Source: Apostichopus californicus (Eukaryota > Echinodermata > Holothuroidea > Aspidochirotida > Stichopodidae). From it: a stretch of DNA of 33,738 nt. Shown here piece by piece: positions 1 to 12,600 of this stretch. The stretch spans positions 1-33,738 of the forward strand of contig JAIPMN010009872.1 of NCBI GenBank assembly GCA_020650975.1. The letters are read 5' to 3'. Within the stretch, counting starts at the first letter, position 1. Every line of letters begins with the position of its first letter. The notes beneath the pieces are model-generated. The model worked only from the letters and a program-made list of their open reading frames with translations. It did not search any database and had not been told where the DNA came from. A program made the translations under genes and the position numbers.

Positions 1-326
1 GAATGCTATAAATATACCTTATTTCCACAATCTTCTAAGCATAGAATTTCTTGTGTTGCATATCCTTACCAAGACATTGTTAAATGTGCTGTTGGTATTT
101 GTGTATGATCCCTAACTGTTTATTCCTATTAATTGATCTGTGTTTATACCCTGATCACCTGATTACTATTTTGTTTGTCAACAAAATTGCACGGGATATC
201 ATACTTACATCTTCAGCACCATTTGACCATTTTACTATCATAGTGACCTCCTTTTAACTTCAAACAACTAAGAAACGAAATAAAATCTGAATAATAACAA
301 AATTGATGAGATTAATTATAACTCAC
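1..326 (-). other. Start of Tie-like intron 10; no coding signal
   Basis: AT-rich sequence downstream of the exon 10 donor. A donor-like GAAGAT|GTAAGT lies on the minus strand near 207-218, but no acceptor gives an open, phase-1 frame into it. Nothing else is recognisable. Confidence 0.6.
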
Positions 327-641
327 CATCGCAAAATGTCTTGACAGACACAGGTGGACCCATAGAACCCTCACCCATGTCCCCTTCCCTAACAGCTGAT
401 ACACTGAAGACATATTTGGTATCCTCTTCTAGATTGGTCTGTGTGTACTGTAGCAGTTGACTGGATTCTATGATAGTAACATTACTCCAGCTATCAGTTG
501 CATTCTTCCTGTAGTACACAATATAACCAACCACCGGTGGATCCCCAACATTAGTTTGTTCATCCCAGGCTCTCCATTTAATGGTGATAGAGGTCTGGGA
601 CATATTGACTATTTCAGGCGATTCACTGATGACAGGAAGAT
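327..641 (-). CDS. Tie: Tie-like exon 10: first fibronectin type III domain
   Basis: This exon encodes residues 574-678 (acceptor TCCATTCAG|AT, donor GATG|GTGAGT). FN3 landmarks are the B-strand SITIKWRAW, the C-strand VVGYIVYYRK and the F-strand TKYVFSVSAVRE, followed by the G-strand PVSVKTF. Tie receptors carry three FN3 repeats here; the next exons should lie to the left of position 1. Confidence 0.88.
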
Positions 642-3600
642 CTGAATGGAAATGAGAACATAAAATTAAACCACACTAGAAGTGGAGTGTGCAAGCCCCT
701 CTTTTGTGAAATTAAGATACTGCTAAGCAACATGCTTTATTATTGGCTATATAAATGCTGCAAAAAATACTGTGCAAGAAATTTAAAGGCTTGGTAGTAA
801 TAAAGCACAGATTCTTTAGATCTGAAATAATGGTCTCTTCATATCTAATTTCCAATGAAAAGATTGAGGAAATACTAGGCTAAATGGCCGTTTCATTATA
901 TTATTTCTTTTTATCTGTACTATCAAGTGAGCAACTCATGCTGTAGTTTTCATTAACAATTTTGCTTCTTGTTTATAAGTTTATACCAATGATGAAACAT
1001 TTGCACTAGAACATCTTGTTGCCCCAGTCTGTGAGAATAGGACAAGAGCTTGTATTTTGTTGTAGTTATCAGTGTTGTCAGTGAAAGATTATATTACATG
1101 GTACTTGCAGGCTACTCTCAGATAGTAACAACTGGAGAACATATGTAGTTGAGGAGAATGATAGCAAATGATTCCAAGAGATATTAGTATAGTTATTGTG
1201 TTAAAAATTAACATTTAATTCCCCTGCACAATTATGTTTCTTTGGCAACCAATATGACACAGAATGTTCTACAATTCTATTTAGAAGTGGGAAATTTTAT
1301 GATGAAAAATTCAGCAAATACAGACAAGATTTTCTATATATAAATTGACTAATTTTAGCAACACATTTCCAAAAGAGCAAGGTTAGTAAGTGCATTAAGA
1401 CTTAGTTTTCCATGTTTTGGGCTGTTTAGCATTGGTAAAGACCTATATACAACATAAGAAAATATTAAATGTTAAAGTAAAACTGATGACATAGGCAGTA
1501 CCAAACCTACATAAAGGTTACACATGTCACAGACATACTGTAAGCTCAGAGCCAGTGACTAATTATCTCTGAATACAATCAATTCACCAGTGTTTACAGC
1601 TTGCATGAAGAAATAGTATTCTCCAATTGTCTTTCCTAGAAGCAAATTTTCAGAATTGTTGCAATCAAATTTCCTGATTGTTTATTTATACCACGATTTA
1701 ACTACATGGTATTGTACTTGTCAAGCCCCATAAAACAAGAAGAAAAAATCAAAGAAAGTTATTTGATCAAGGTATCACCAGACCTGCTCGAGTCAAATTC
1801 TTAAAGATACCCTACAGTTACTATCCTATAATAGATATTTTAGAATGATTTGAAAACTTTTGCGGTTCTTTACAAAATATATTACAATATTATCATGTTT
1901 ATTCTGCAGTGAGAAAAATAACTAAGAAGAACAGAAGTCTCATAGCCCTGTCCTTGTATGGTATTCTTTAGAAATAAAATGCAGACAATCCCTTAGCCCC
2001 CTTTTAGGATCCAACATCATGATCCAAAATAGATCTCTGAATGAGGCACCCTTATCACTTTGCTTCTAAAAATTGTTTGACATATTTAATTGCTTTAATT
2101 AACCAACTAGTCAGCAGGAGAAGCACATAAAAAATGTTTGAAAATGTACAAAATTCAGCAACAATATTCAATCATAAGTCAACAGCGTTTAGCTACATGG
2201 TAAGCCCTTATAGAGTATTTGTTTGCCACCTTAAGAGTGTTTGCCACCTAATATTTGACATCAGAGCTAGTATCATTTGAAAATGGCAAGAGTTGTAAGT
2301 TCACTTTAAATAACGTAAAACACACTTCATTTTGATATTAGGAGTTTGAATATGAACAAGTACTAATGTAATCCATGTAAAACATATAACAGTTATCTTA
2401 CCATAATGGGACAAGGTTGTGTTAAGCCAGGCAAATCCTGTACTGTGTGGTATCACACAGTAGTATGTATCCCCAGCTAGTGCATTAGCGGTTGTAAATG
2501 TTGATCCATTTTGAATAAAACCAGCCCTATTGCTAGGTTCGGTAAGGCTACTTGTTGCCTGCAGTAACGGAGAACTGATATCCATAGATTGGGACAGGAA
2601 AACTGTGTACCTTGGAGAGTTCTGCTGTATCTCCTCAACCCAACATGTAACTGACCACTGTGTACCAGGATTGGTTTTATTGCCAGTAACATTACTAATT
2701 TCTGTAATGTAAGGAGGAAAAAGCCCTATAAACTAAAAAAAAAATGATATCCAGTAACATTGTAGTAATGACCATAAAGTTATAGAAATGGATGGTTAGT
2801 TGCTCCCATAACTGTTTCAAGTTTCCTTGTCAAGCTGTGGTAATTAGGTCGGATGAGATATGATTTCCTAAGAATAATATCTTTGACTGTCTAAAAACTG
2901 TGACCAAAGCTTGACATGGCTATTATGTTACTCACAATTCAAATTACCTTACAGGATACTCACCAGCTGACAGAACAGACCAATGACTCATACAAGCTTA
3001 GGGCATCAGGATACCTACAGTGACATTATCTTGTGAAACATCACAAATTTACTGACTTGAAATCCACTACTGCATTTGGAAATTCATTCATGTAATAATG
3101 AATGATGCTCTTTGTGATGCTACACGCTTATATATCAACAAACTAGAACTGCATTTGCCTGCAGAAACGCAGTATTGTAGTGCGCCTGGAGTGCTTGCAG
3201 TATTATGAAGAACTATATTTGGTTGTTCATGGTGTTAGTTTTTGGGTGGACAACACACAAGGTACCTACAAAATGTGGGCACTTGTGAGCACTGAGACAG
3301 GCTCAAAATAAGTTGGCTATGCAGCTACAGTAGCCTCTGTTACTGCAAATGTACATAGACTATATGAAACTTAAAGTTTCAACGTCCAGTCATGTAGGTA
3401 TCGTTCCTTTGGCCAGTAATGCCAATATTGTGGCGTGCACAAGCACTATAATAATTACCTTCCTGACATCTGGATGGAGGGGAATCAATCAATGCATGAT
3501 GCTTGCAGCATCCAACACAATCTCCTGTAACTCTGTCACATGCATCAGAGTCACAGCGACACTCCTCTCTGCAGTTATCACCAAAGAAGCCAGCTTGACA

Positions 3601-6600
3601 TTCTGAAATGAGAGGTGGCAATACTGAGGTAGAAAGTGTCCATATGGTAACTTGCTCATTTATATGAGATGAATAGGGGCTTCTATAACAGCTGGGCTTA
3701 AATCAAAGCAGGCAGGTCACAAAATAAGATCAGTGATTGGTACTCTGGCATTCCTCATCTGTACATGGTACTTACCTGTTCAGATGAATTAGTGGAATGG
3801 TCTATATAAAGTCAGTAGACTATTCACAACCATTTAAACCTAATCCTCCAGCAACACATGGTTGAACTAGAGGACATGGTATGAAGAACGTAAGTTCTAA
3901 TAAAGCTGAACAGCTGTGGGATTTTGGGACCCACCTGATTTTTATACTTGTTGTGTCTTCGCTCCTTCTAAAATCCTAAAGCTACTTTTCCTATTATTAT
4001 AATTCACACTTATTAATATAAATGTATTCATTTTAAAGATACAACCAACTATAGCTATATAGTTTAATATACACAACATTATTCATGAGAGACAGGGCTA
4101 ATTAATAAATGTCTTTTTAAGAAAGTTTCTTATGCTTTAAATGCTGACTGCATCTTGAAGACAGTAAGGATTCATGGCACAAATGGCCTATGTTTAAAAG
4201 TATACATCCCCAATTAGTAGAGAAAGAAATATGTTAACATTAATTAATAATATCAATTGAAATTTGCTGGCCCACGATTCAGTAATTTATCATGAAAAGC
4301 CCAAAATTCTTGTTTTGCGCTACAATTATATGCTAGCTGATCGAAGTCAATATAACATTTGAATGGGAGCCGTCATTCATTATTTTCAAAAACAACTTAT
4401 AATTAATAACTTATAATTAAGACACATAATTAGTTAAGTTATAGTTTTCTTTTGTACTGAATCCTGCATCTCTTTGGGTTTTAAGATGAAAGCTCATGGA
4501 ATGTATGAGTATAGACTAGTGCACTAAGAAACTTACCTAGACAGGTCTGGCCATTTGGAACCAACATTGAACCTGCAGCACAGTTGTTACCTTCACATCT
4601 TCCTGAATCCTTATCACAAGCAGCATCATCAAGACACAGACATTTCTCTGTACATTGGTTACCATAGTAACCCATTGGACAAACATCAGGAACTATGGAC
4701 AAATAATAAAATCATATCACTATCAAGCTGCATGATTTACACATGTTTGTTTTTGTTTTATATTATCTGACTGTTTGTATGATACCATTAGTCATACCGT
4801 GATATTGGTTCTTGATCTGCAGGTAAATGTTTTTAAACAAAATCTTAAAGTATTAACCAGAATGCACAAATGCATTGTGGTTTTGATGATGGAACATGAG
4901 TAGTTTTCTTCATGAATCTGACGTAATGTATAGTGAGGGTGTACAATTACATACTTCATCTTAGTAATACAGTGAAAAGCAGTGTGATCTGACAAACAAT
5001 ATATTCACAATGACACAGGCTGTACTGAAATGCCCATTGACCTCAACAACAGGCTTCTTGTACTAAATGTGATACATAAACGTACTAAATATGACAGCTG
5101 TCCTTGTTGAAATATTGTGTAAAACATGATTTTCACAATTTCACCCCTGGTGAATTTAAACTACCATTGACCTCCGCCCACAACATTAGGCTACTTGTAC
5201 TCAATGTGAGTACAATTACATACCAAATATGCGATCTCTCCAAGCTGCCTTTCCGATTTTATGTTTAGGAACGTGTGTTAGTGTACAGAGACAGGTAAGA
5301 GGGGAGTGAAGTAAATATTTGTTGTTTGTTGACTTCAAATGACCTTTGACCTCCACCAAAAACAACAAGCTTCTTGACTTAATGTGGTACTTCTACACAC
5401 CAAATATGTGGTCTGCCCAAGTTTCCTTTCTTGAGATATCGTGTTTACAAGGTTGTCAAAATGTGACCCATGGTGACCGCAAATGACCTCTGACCTTCAC
5501 ATAAAACAATAGGCTTCTTGCACTCAATGTGGTCCTTCTACACACCAAATATGAAATTGGTCCAACCATCCGTTCTTCAGATATCGTTTTTAAAAGCTGG
5601 GCGTCACAAACGCACACCCACATACCCCATCATGAATCCAAAGGTTACGATTATCTCGAAACCATAAAACAAGAATGTTGTAATGTCAACACTGACAAAC
5701 CAACATATACACTTCTTCCAGTGAAGTTTGATGAGTCTCCTGTGTATAGCAACTTAAAGCACCTTCACATGATATCAACATACTCTGTCATACAAATGCT
5801 AGTAGTTGGTATTAACATATTGGCGGCTGACATTTATCTGCTACAACGGTGTAAAGAAACAAATATAGACTCCCAAAGTCACACTGTCTATGTCATCATT
5901 GTTAATTATAAACTAAATTATGTTGATGGTTTGCAAACTCTCTATAAATCTTTTTTACTGAGGATATAAAATGATGTGATAGTTATACAAATAAATATGT
6001 GCAAAAAGTACAATAGAGGGTAAAGTTTGCTGTTAAGAGAGTTAAAACTCTGCCTGCCCAGCCGAGACTCCACCCCACTAATAAAAACAATAATGAGAAT
6101 GACGATGATGACGGACGGACTGATGACAGGCGGTAGGATGGACGGATAAATAATAAACATAAATACAATTTCATGTGTGCTAAACTCTCCCATAGCAGCT
6201 TAGCAACATGAATTTCCAAAACAGTACTGTATCTATGTTTCATGTCATTGATTTCAGAATTAATAAAGGAAAGAGAAAGTCTATAGTAAAGTTTGTGGTT
6301 TCTTGTCATAAAATTGTTCTTTTATTTTGATTGATGAACAGCAACTGAGTTGAATGAAAGAAAGAAAGGATCAGTCTGAGTCCAGATCCTGTAACAATTA
6401 CAGACATATAGATGGTCAAATTTACTAAGTTGCCTTAGCAACCATCAATACAAGTGCAGATATGGATTGCTTAGTACATGTATACAAGTTATCAGGTCTT
6501 CACAACAAATTCTTTGAAATCACTCAATATAGAATGGCTTGCACAGCAAAAAAAATATTCACCAACTGAACTCGCTACAATTGACAATGCCAATTTAATC

Positions 6601-9600
6601 TTTGTACTTTGCTGCTGTACAGAATCCAATAGAAAAGTAATCTAACTTTACATGCTATATAGCGAGAAGTACAGGCCATGGTGTCTAAATGTCCCTCATA
6701 AAAATGATCTTTCTGTGCAATATGCTCAAACTGTAAACACTAAAAGAAGAGAAAATAAAATTAAGTGAAATATGTCACACAATTATCATAATCATGCATG
6801 ATAACTGCACCTATCTATTTGTATCAAATAATGTCCAACCTTACATTGGCAACTTTTGTGTACCAAACTTCCACTAGTTGTGACTTCCCTACAGACTTTA
6901 TGCCCATATCAAGCCATTCTTTTACACATTGTAAATTTTTGCTTGAGAAGAAATTCTGAAATCTTTGCAAAAACGATTGTAAGAGGACTGCAAACATCTT
7001 TCAAAAAACATGAAATTTAACTTGTTGTGTCGCAGGCGCATGGCCACATTAGCACTAGGCACTTTATGCTGAGCCCGTCATGAGACGACCGAAAAGCTTT
7101 TCAAACTGGCTATTCAGAACCCCTAAATGACTGTGCACCATTTTTTCTTGAATAAACCAATAAACCTAGATTCTATGTATACATACTCCTCATGTTCATT
7201 TCTCAGTTATAAAATGCAATTTTATGAAAATTGTACACAATGGTTTCATTATTGTTTTCAAATGGAAATTAAATTCTTTGTGAAGTTTGCAAAACATCAA
7301 GTGAACATAAAATTCCCATATCACATACATGTGTGAAATGTTTTCAACAGTTCATTACCATTTAAATCTAAGTAGTTTAAAGGAAGCAAAAAACAGATTT
7401 TGCTACTGCTTGTCATTTACCAAGGAGTGCTGAGTAAACCAACTTATTTATTCCAAATAAATTTATGTGTTTCAAATGAAAAAATTAGACCACATTTGTA
7501 AATGCGCCCTTTAATACCACTGCTATAACGGTTAACCTGCCTCCGGCATTTTTATAGGCTCTCGCAGTAGATCACAGGAAATTGAGCTGTGCAATACGTT
7601 GGCATTGTTCACACTTAAGAACGCACCCGTACTTCAAATCCGCAAGGGCGATTAATTCCCTTTGTGTGAACGCTCTCGTACTCGTACTTCAAGTCCACGT
7701 GCTTTCTTAAAAATAATCCTCCTTTTGGGGTTTTTCCAATCCCTCTTGAATTCTTAATAAATGTAATGTGAACGGTCGCAGACTTATGAGATTTCCGGTT
7801 AAGTTATAATATCCACTCAATCCAGTTGAAATTTGGAGGGGATTCTAAAAGTGCAGTAGGCATACGGCACAGTGTACATATCAGTGAGGCATACCTACAT
7901 TGTGTTTGTTTGTTCAAGTATCAGACCGTTGCCTTTCTTAACAGAAACACTACGTAACGGCGCTATATACATTAACCAATTTCATTTTTCTTTGCACCGA
8001 TTCGACCATCAATGCAGAAAAGTCACCGTTAAGGTTGTGAGACTAAAATAAACTGAATGGACAGTCCACTTAAATCTAATAAACCATAGTTCATTGTATG
8101 CCAAACTCACACGTATTTGAAGAGGTCAAAATAGAAAATTGTATGTTTTTTTTCGAAACGGATGATTTTGGAATCGGTTGCTACGGCAGTTACTAAAGGC
8201 TAAAACCATTACGTATGGCCTAGCCTATAATGAAGTTACATTAGCCTATGTATAGACCGTACTAGGTCTTTAGACCTAACATTAAATGTATGCTGTATTG
8301 GTCCCAAATATGCTAGATATTCAAATATGGTCACCTGTGGTCAAAATTCTTAAACTGTTTTTATTACAACCTTCGAGGAAATTTTCCTCACTGGGACATT
8401 CAGCCATTTTATAAGTTCCTTAAAACTGTCTAAGAACAATTTAGAGAGTATAGACCTCCATGAAAACTTCTTGCAATTAAAGCGTGCTACAATTTGGGGC
8501 CTATACTGACTACCTTTAAATGCATACCTTCCATGTTGGATAAGCCTCAAATACGATATCAGCAGTAAAACAGTGACTAGCAAGATCGTTCGCTCATCAA
8601 TTTGAAGGGTTTGTAACAAATTCGAATCTGGGTTAACTTGCAATGGTATATAGTGGTACGGATTGGTTTGAAATTTGAATACAGTATACTGTTATGTGCA
8701 ATGATTGAACGTTCCGGCGCAATGGTGTACGGAGTACGTACCAAATTAGTACAGCACATGTGGCAACGGCAAACCACAGGGATATGTAAACAGCTGATAT
8801 CACTTTAACAGGCCTGTGCGGTACGTGCGAGCGGACTTGATATGAAACTCACTCTTTCTTAAATGTGAACGTGTCATGTTCTTATTTGATAATCCTCTTC
8901 GCCGACTTAATATCAATAATCGCCGTTCGCATTCTTAAATGTGAACAAGGCCTTTTCCATGCTCTTTTCTTTTGCTAGGTGTGGCAAATTGATTACATAA
9001 CACACAGGCTAACGTTCCAGACTAATAACCTTGAAGGTCAAGAAGAGGACAATGGCGAAAAATGAACGGCAGTCTTACTCAAGCCGGATTTTCAAATGAG
9101 TGCTATAATACAATCATAGACAGTTATGACACTTGTAACATTGAACATTGCCATGTGAAAAATAAGCATTGATTGCCCAGAAAAGCCTTTATCTAGGAAT
9201 GCTTCTTCTAACTTATTTCAAAGTTGCTTTGGCCTCTAGTACAGCTTTAACAAAAATATGTTTTACTGCATAGTTGTGTGTTTATTATATTTAGTAGTTT
9301 TCTACTAGAGTAAATGCAAGTACAGTTATTCAATACAACATTAACATCAACCTTAAGCCACTTTAGGTAGACATACTACATAGAATGTTTCATAATCTTT
9401 CATCTTTTGACTAAATTATATTGTGCTACAGATAATAAGCTTGCTTGCAAGATTTACAAGAGTTTGCCCACTTGTAACCTTACTGACGTATCACATTAAG
9501 AAAAGCAGCAGAGAACTCCCTACATAGCACCTAATCAAATAACAAGTTTGAAGTTCAAGCAAGCTCTGTACAGTCGGTTTGTTTGTACAGTATATATATA

Positions 9601-12600
9601 TACAGAAAACACCTCTCTTACTCTGTAAAATGTATGAGAGTACATAGATGGTCTGTGATGCCATCATGAGACCTTTTAGTTATACACTATTATAATCTTC
9701 ATGTTGAGTTATCCTTAAAGGGTGTGAAGACTCGCGCAAAAAGAAACGTCTAATGCCGGTAATCTGACTTAGTTTCGAATGAGGTGTAACAGAAGTGTTA
9801 GACACCACCATCGATCCCAGAAAATACACACACACAGCTTGCTATCATTGGTAATTAGACACTAGTGTACAGTCAGTACATACAGCTGCGGTCAATAGCC
9901 ACATCAGTGTACAAACAATAAGCGATGGACATCTCAGGTCTAGCTAAAGATAACAAGGTATCACGTTTCATTACTGTACTGTCTGCATTTTGTAGCGACA
10001 CAAACAAAACGTCACTTGCAAGCAATGGAAAGTTAACTTTTTCAGATGGCCGCGCGCGGTTTGGGGCGAGTCTTCAATGCCTTTAAAATATGATACATTT
10101 GGAATGTTTGCTCAGCTGTATATATTGTCTATTAAATTAATTGAACAATTCAATGTCTTTGTGTAAATACTATTTTCTTCTGTGGATTAGTGATTATATA
10201 TTCAGCTTAATTGACATGATGACATCATTCATTCTACATTGGCAAGCTATCACCAACCTAATTTAATTTAAATCCTTCAACATACAAATTGCTACCAGGA
10301 TGTGGTTTTAAGGTGCAGACGATGGCTAGTATTTTTCGTTAAGCAATCATCTTGGCCTTTGGAATATCCGTTGATTAACTTCCTTATTGTACAAAATGTA
10401 TATTTGCTTTGTAAATTTCTTACAAATAACTCCTGTCAGTGAACTTTTTTTCAGTCAATTTGGCGTTAAAATTCCATCAATGTAATCACCATTCCGTGAC
10501 AAAGGTATAGGCCTACAATGAATGCACTGAGTAACTATATAGTGTCTACAGTTCTATAGTGTGTGCTTGAACAGACTGTATTGAAATATTTAAGGAAGTG
10601 AAGGAGGAAATACAAGTTTCAACTGCTTGTATTCAGTCTGAGTAAAAGCAATGCAAAGCGATTAGGTATAAATTTAAACCCTCTTTAATGAAATGTGTGA
10701 AGGTATATAACTACACAGAAATAAACTTACAGGTAGACATTTTACAACAGCTCGCTTGATACAACTAAATATGTGTAATGATTGTTTTATACATACATAA
10801 ATATAATGAAACAGTTGTATTTATTATGTAACTTATCAATACATAACCTAACTGATGGTTCCAATGAAAGCATCCAACTTACTCTGACAATTATCCCCAC
10901 TCCATGTATCTTGGCAGCCTCCTGTGTTACAGACACCTGTAAATCTGTTACATCTGCCTTGATTGTTCTGACAGTGACAATCTTGTAAACAGCCAGCCCC
11001 ATATTTACCTCGTTCACACACTGTGAACAAAATGATATTAGACTTCAGTGTTAGCTCTTTTACACTTTATTAGATTTGGCTCATAGAAATTATTGGTATG
11101 ATCACAAATATAGAATATCTGTACAAAAAGAGAGAGAACTAGAGCAAAACACAATATGATCTACAGTAATATCATGATTATAGTATGACTTAGATTATAG
11201 CCATATCCTTTTCAGTGCAAAGAATGTGTGCTATCCCATCAATTGTATTAATTTAACATTTGCTTGCCAAAATTTGAATTTTCATGATGCAAGAAACTAT
11301 GGAGTAAATTAAGCTTTGAATTGAAGGAATATATATTTAAATTCCAGCTATTGGTTAAAACAAGTCCAGAATTGAGAAAAGGTATCAAGACTAAGATTTA
11401 AGCTATCATAAAGACTCTGCATTTCCCTCAACCTATTTCATCCAACCATTCATATTATCGTTTAACTCTTTACACTTAAATAGTTAATACTCTTTTATAG
11501 GTAGCCAGAAAATTGCTTTCATTTTTGTTACTTTGAAACTTCCTCTCTGGTTTCATTCTGTGCAGTGACAATGTCAATGCTTTCTCATACATGGTATACT
11601 TGTATTATGATAATCTGAATTATGTTAATATACTCTAAATTTTCTCAACGTGTGCTTCTATAGTGCACCACTGATTTCATAGGCAAATGAAATTATTTGA
11701 ATCGAATACTGTTACAGCACAAAATTGCATAAAAACGAATAAGTGTACATGCTGACACACTATGCAGTACACTATACTGCATTTGATTCACATACTGAAC
11801 ATGTATGTACTGAACTATGAACTATCTGCACGTTATAAAATAAATTTTACATCCGGATAACCTCCAATTTCGACAAATGGTGAAAATTACAGGTTCAGCT
11901 GGGCATGGCTCATAGCAAATAAGCTCATTTATTCTCAATCTAACTACCATGGCTCACATTTACAGCCTCTAGATTGGTTGAAAATCACTTCCAAGAACAA
12001 AAGCGCATCAACAAAATACTCACCTACTGAACAACTAAGATCTTTGAATCCAGAGTTACATCTGCAACCAAAAGGATCTATCAGACAAAACAGTCTCCCT
12101 AGGCAACCATTACTAGTTGCTCCACTTCCAACAGTACACTCAAACTCACAAGAATAGCCAAACTTGTCAGGACCACACCCTGAAAGAAAATATTTTTGCA
12201 GTTGTTTTTACATTCAATGCAAAATTAATCAGCATTTTCTGCCTGAAATAAAGAAAAACCACACTTGATAGTTTTAAAAACTGTATTTCATGTTGTTCCA
12301 CTGTATGCCAAGAGAGATCTTCATAAACTCTCATGTTCTACCAGCTACCTGTAACACCACCATGAAAACTGAGACTATATACTGTATATACACAGCCACA
12401 TGTATAGTTTCCTTGCATAAGTGATTGGAACGGCAGTGTAGAGAATGTTATTCATATACTACTTCCTATGATATGAATAATGTGAGACATTGCTGGCTAT
12501 TTCAGCATCTGGTTTGTTTCCTAAGGTGAAACGTAGCTCCTGTTCCTCTCATTCATATCCATATTACAGCAGTGTCTAAAAATAGTAAAATGTGGTTAAA

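Larger units (their letters stand above)
4693..10882 (-). other. Tie-like intron 6, 6.2 kb, carrying three repeat blocks
   Basis: The intron separates EGF3 from EGF4. It carries a diverged repeat block (about 5020-5640), a 1.35-kb inverted-repeat element (7601-8952) and a TTAA-flanked MITE (9719-10082). A short GGACGGAC-rich stretch lies at 6105-6150. In 5650-7600, 8953-9714 and 10087-10882 I see no other feature. Confidence 0.7.

Noticed and set aside
207..300. Possible eleventh receptor exon on the minus strand (VTMIVKWSNGAED before a GTAAGT donor)
   Set aside because: No acceptor gives a phase-1 join without a stop, the upstream region lacks a pyrimidine tract, and the intron to exon 10 would be implausibly short.
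5529..5969. 146-codon plus-strand open frame
   Set aside because: Its first part lies in a diverged repeat block and the rest has no recognisable domain or splice context.
8350..8643. 97-codon minus-strand open frame inside the 7601-8952 element
   Set aside because: A hydrophobic stretch is present but no transposase motif; too short to support a gene.
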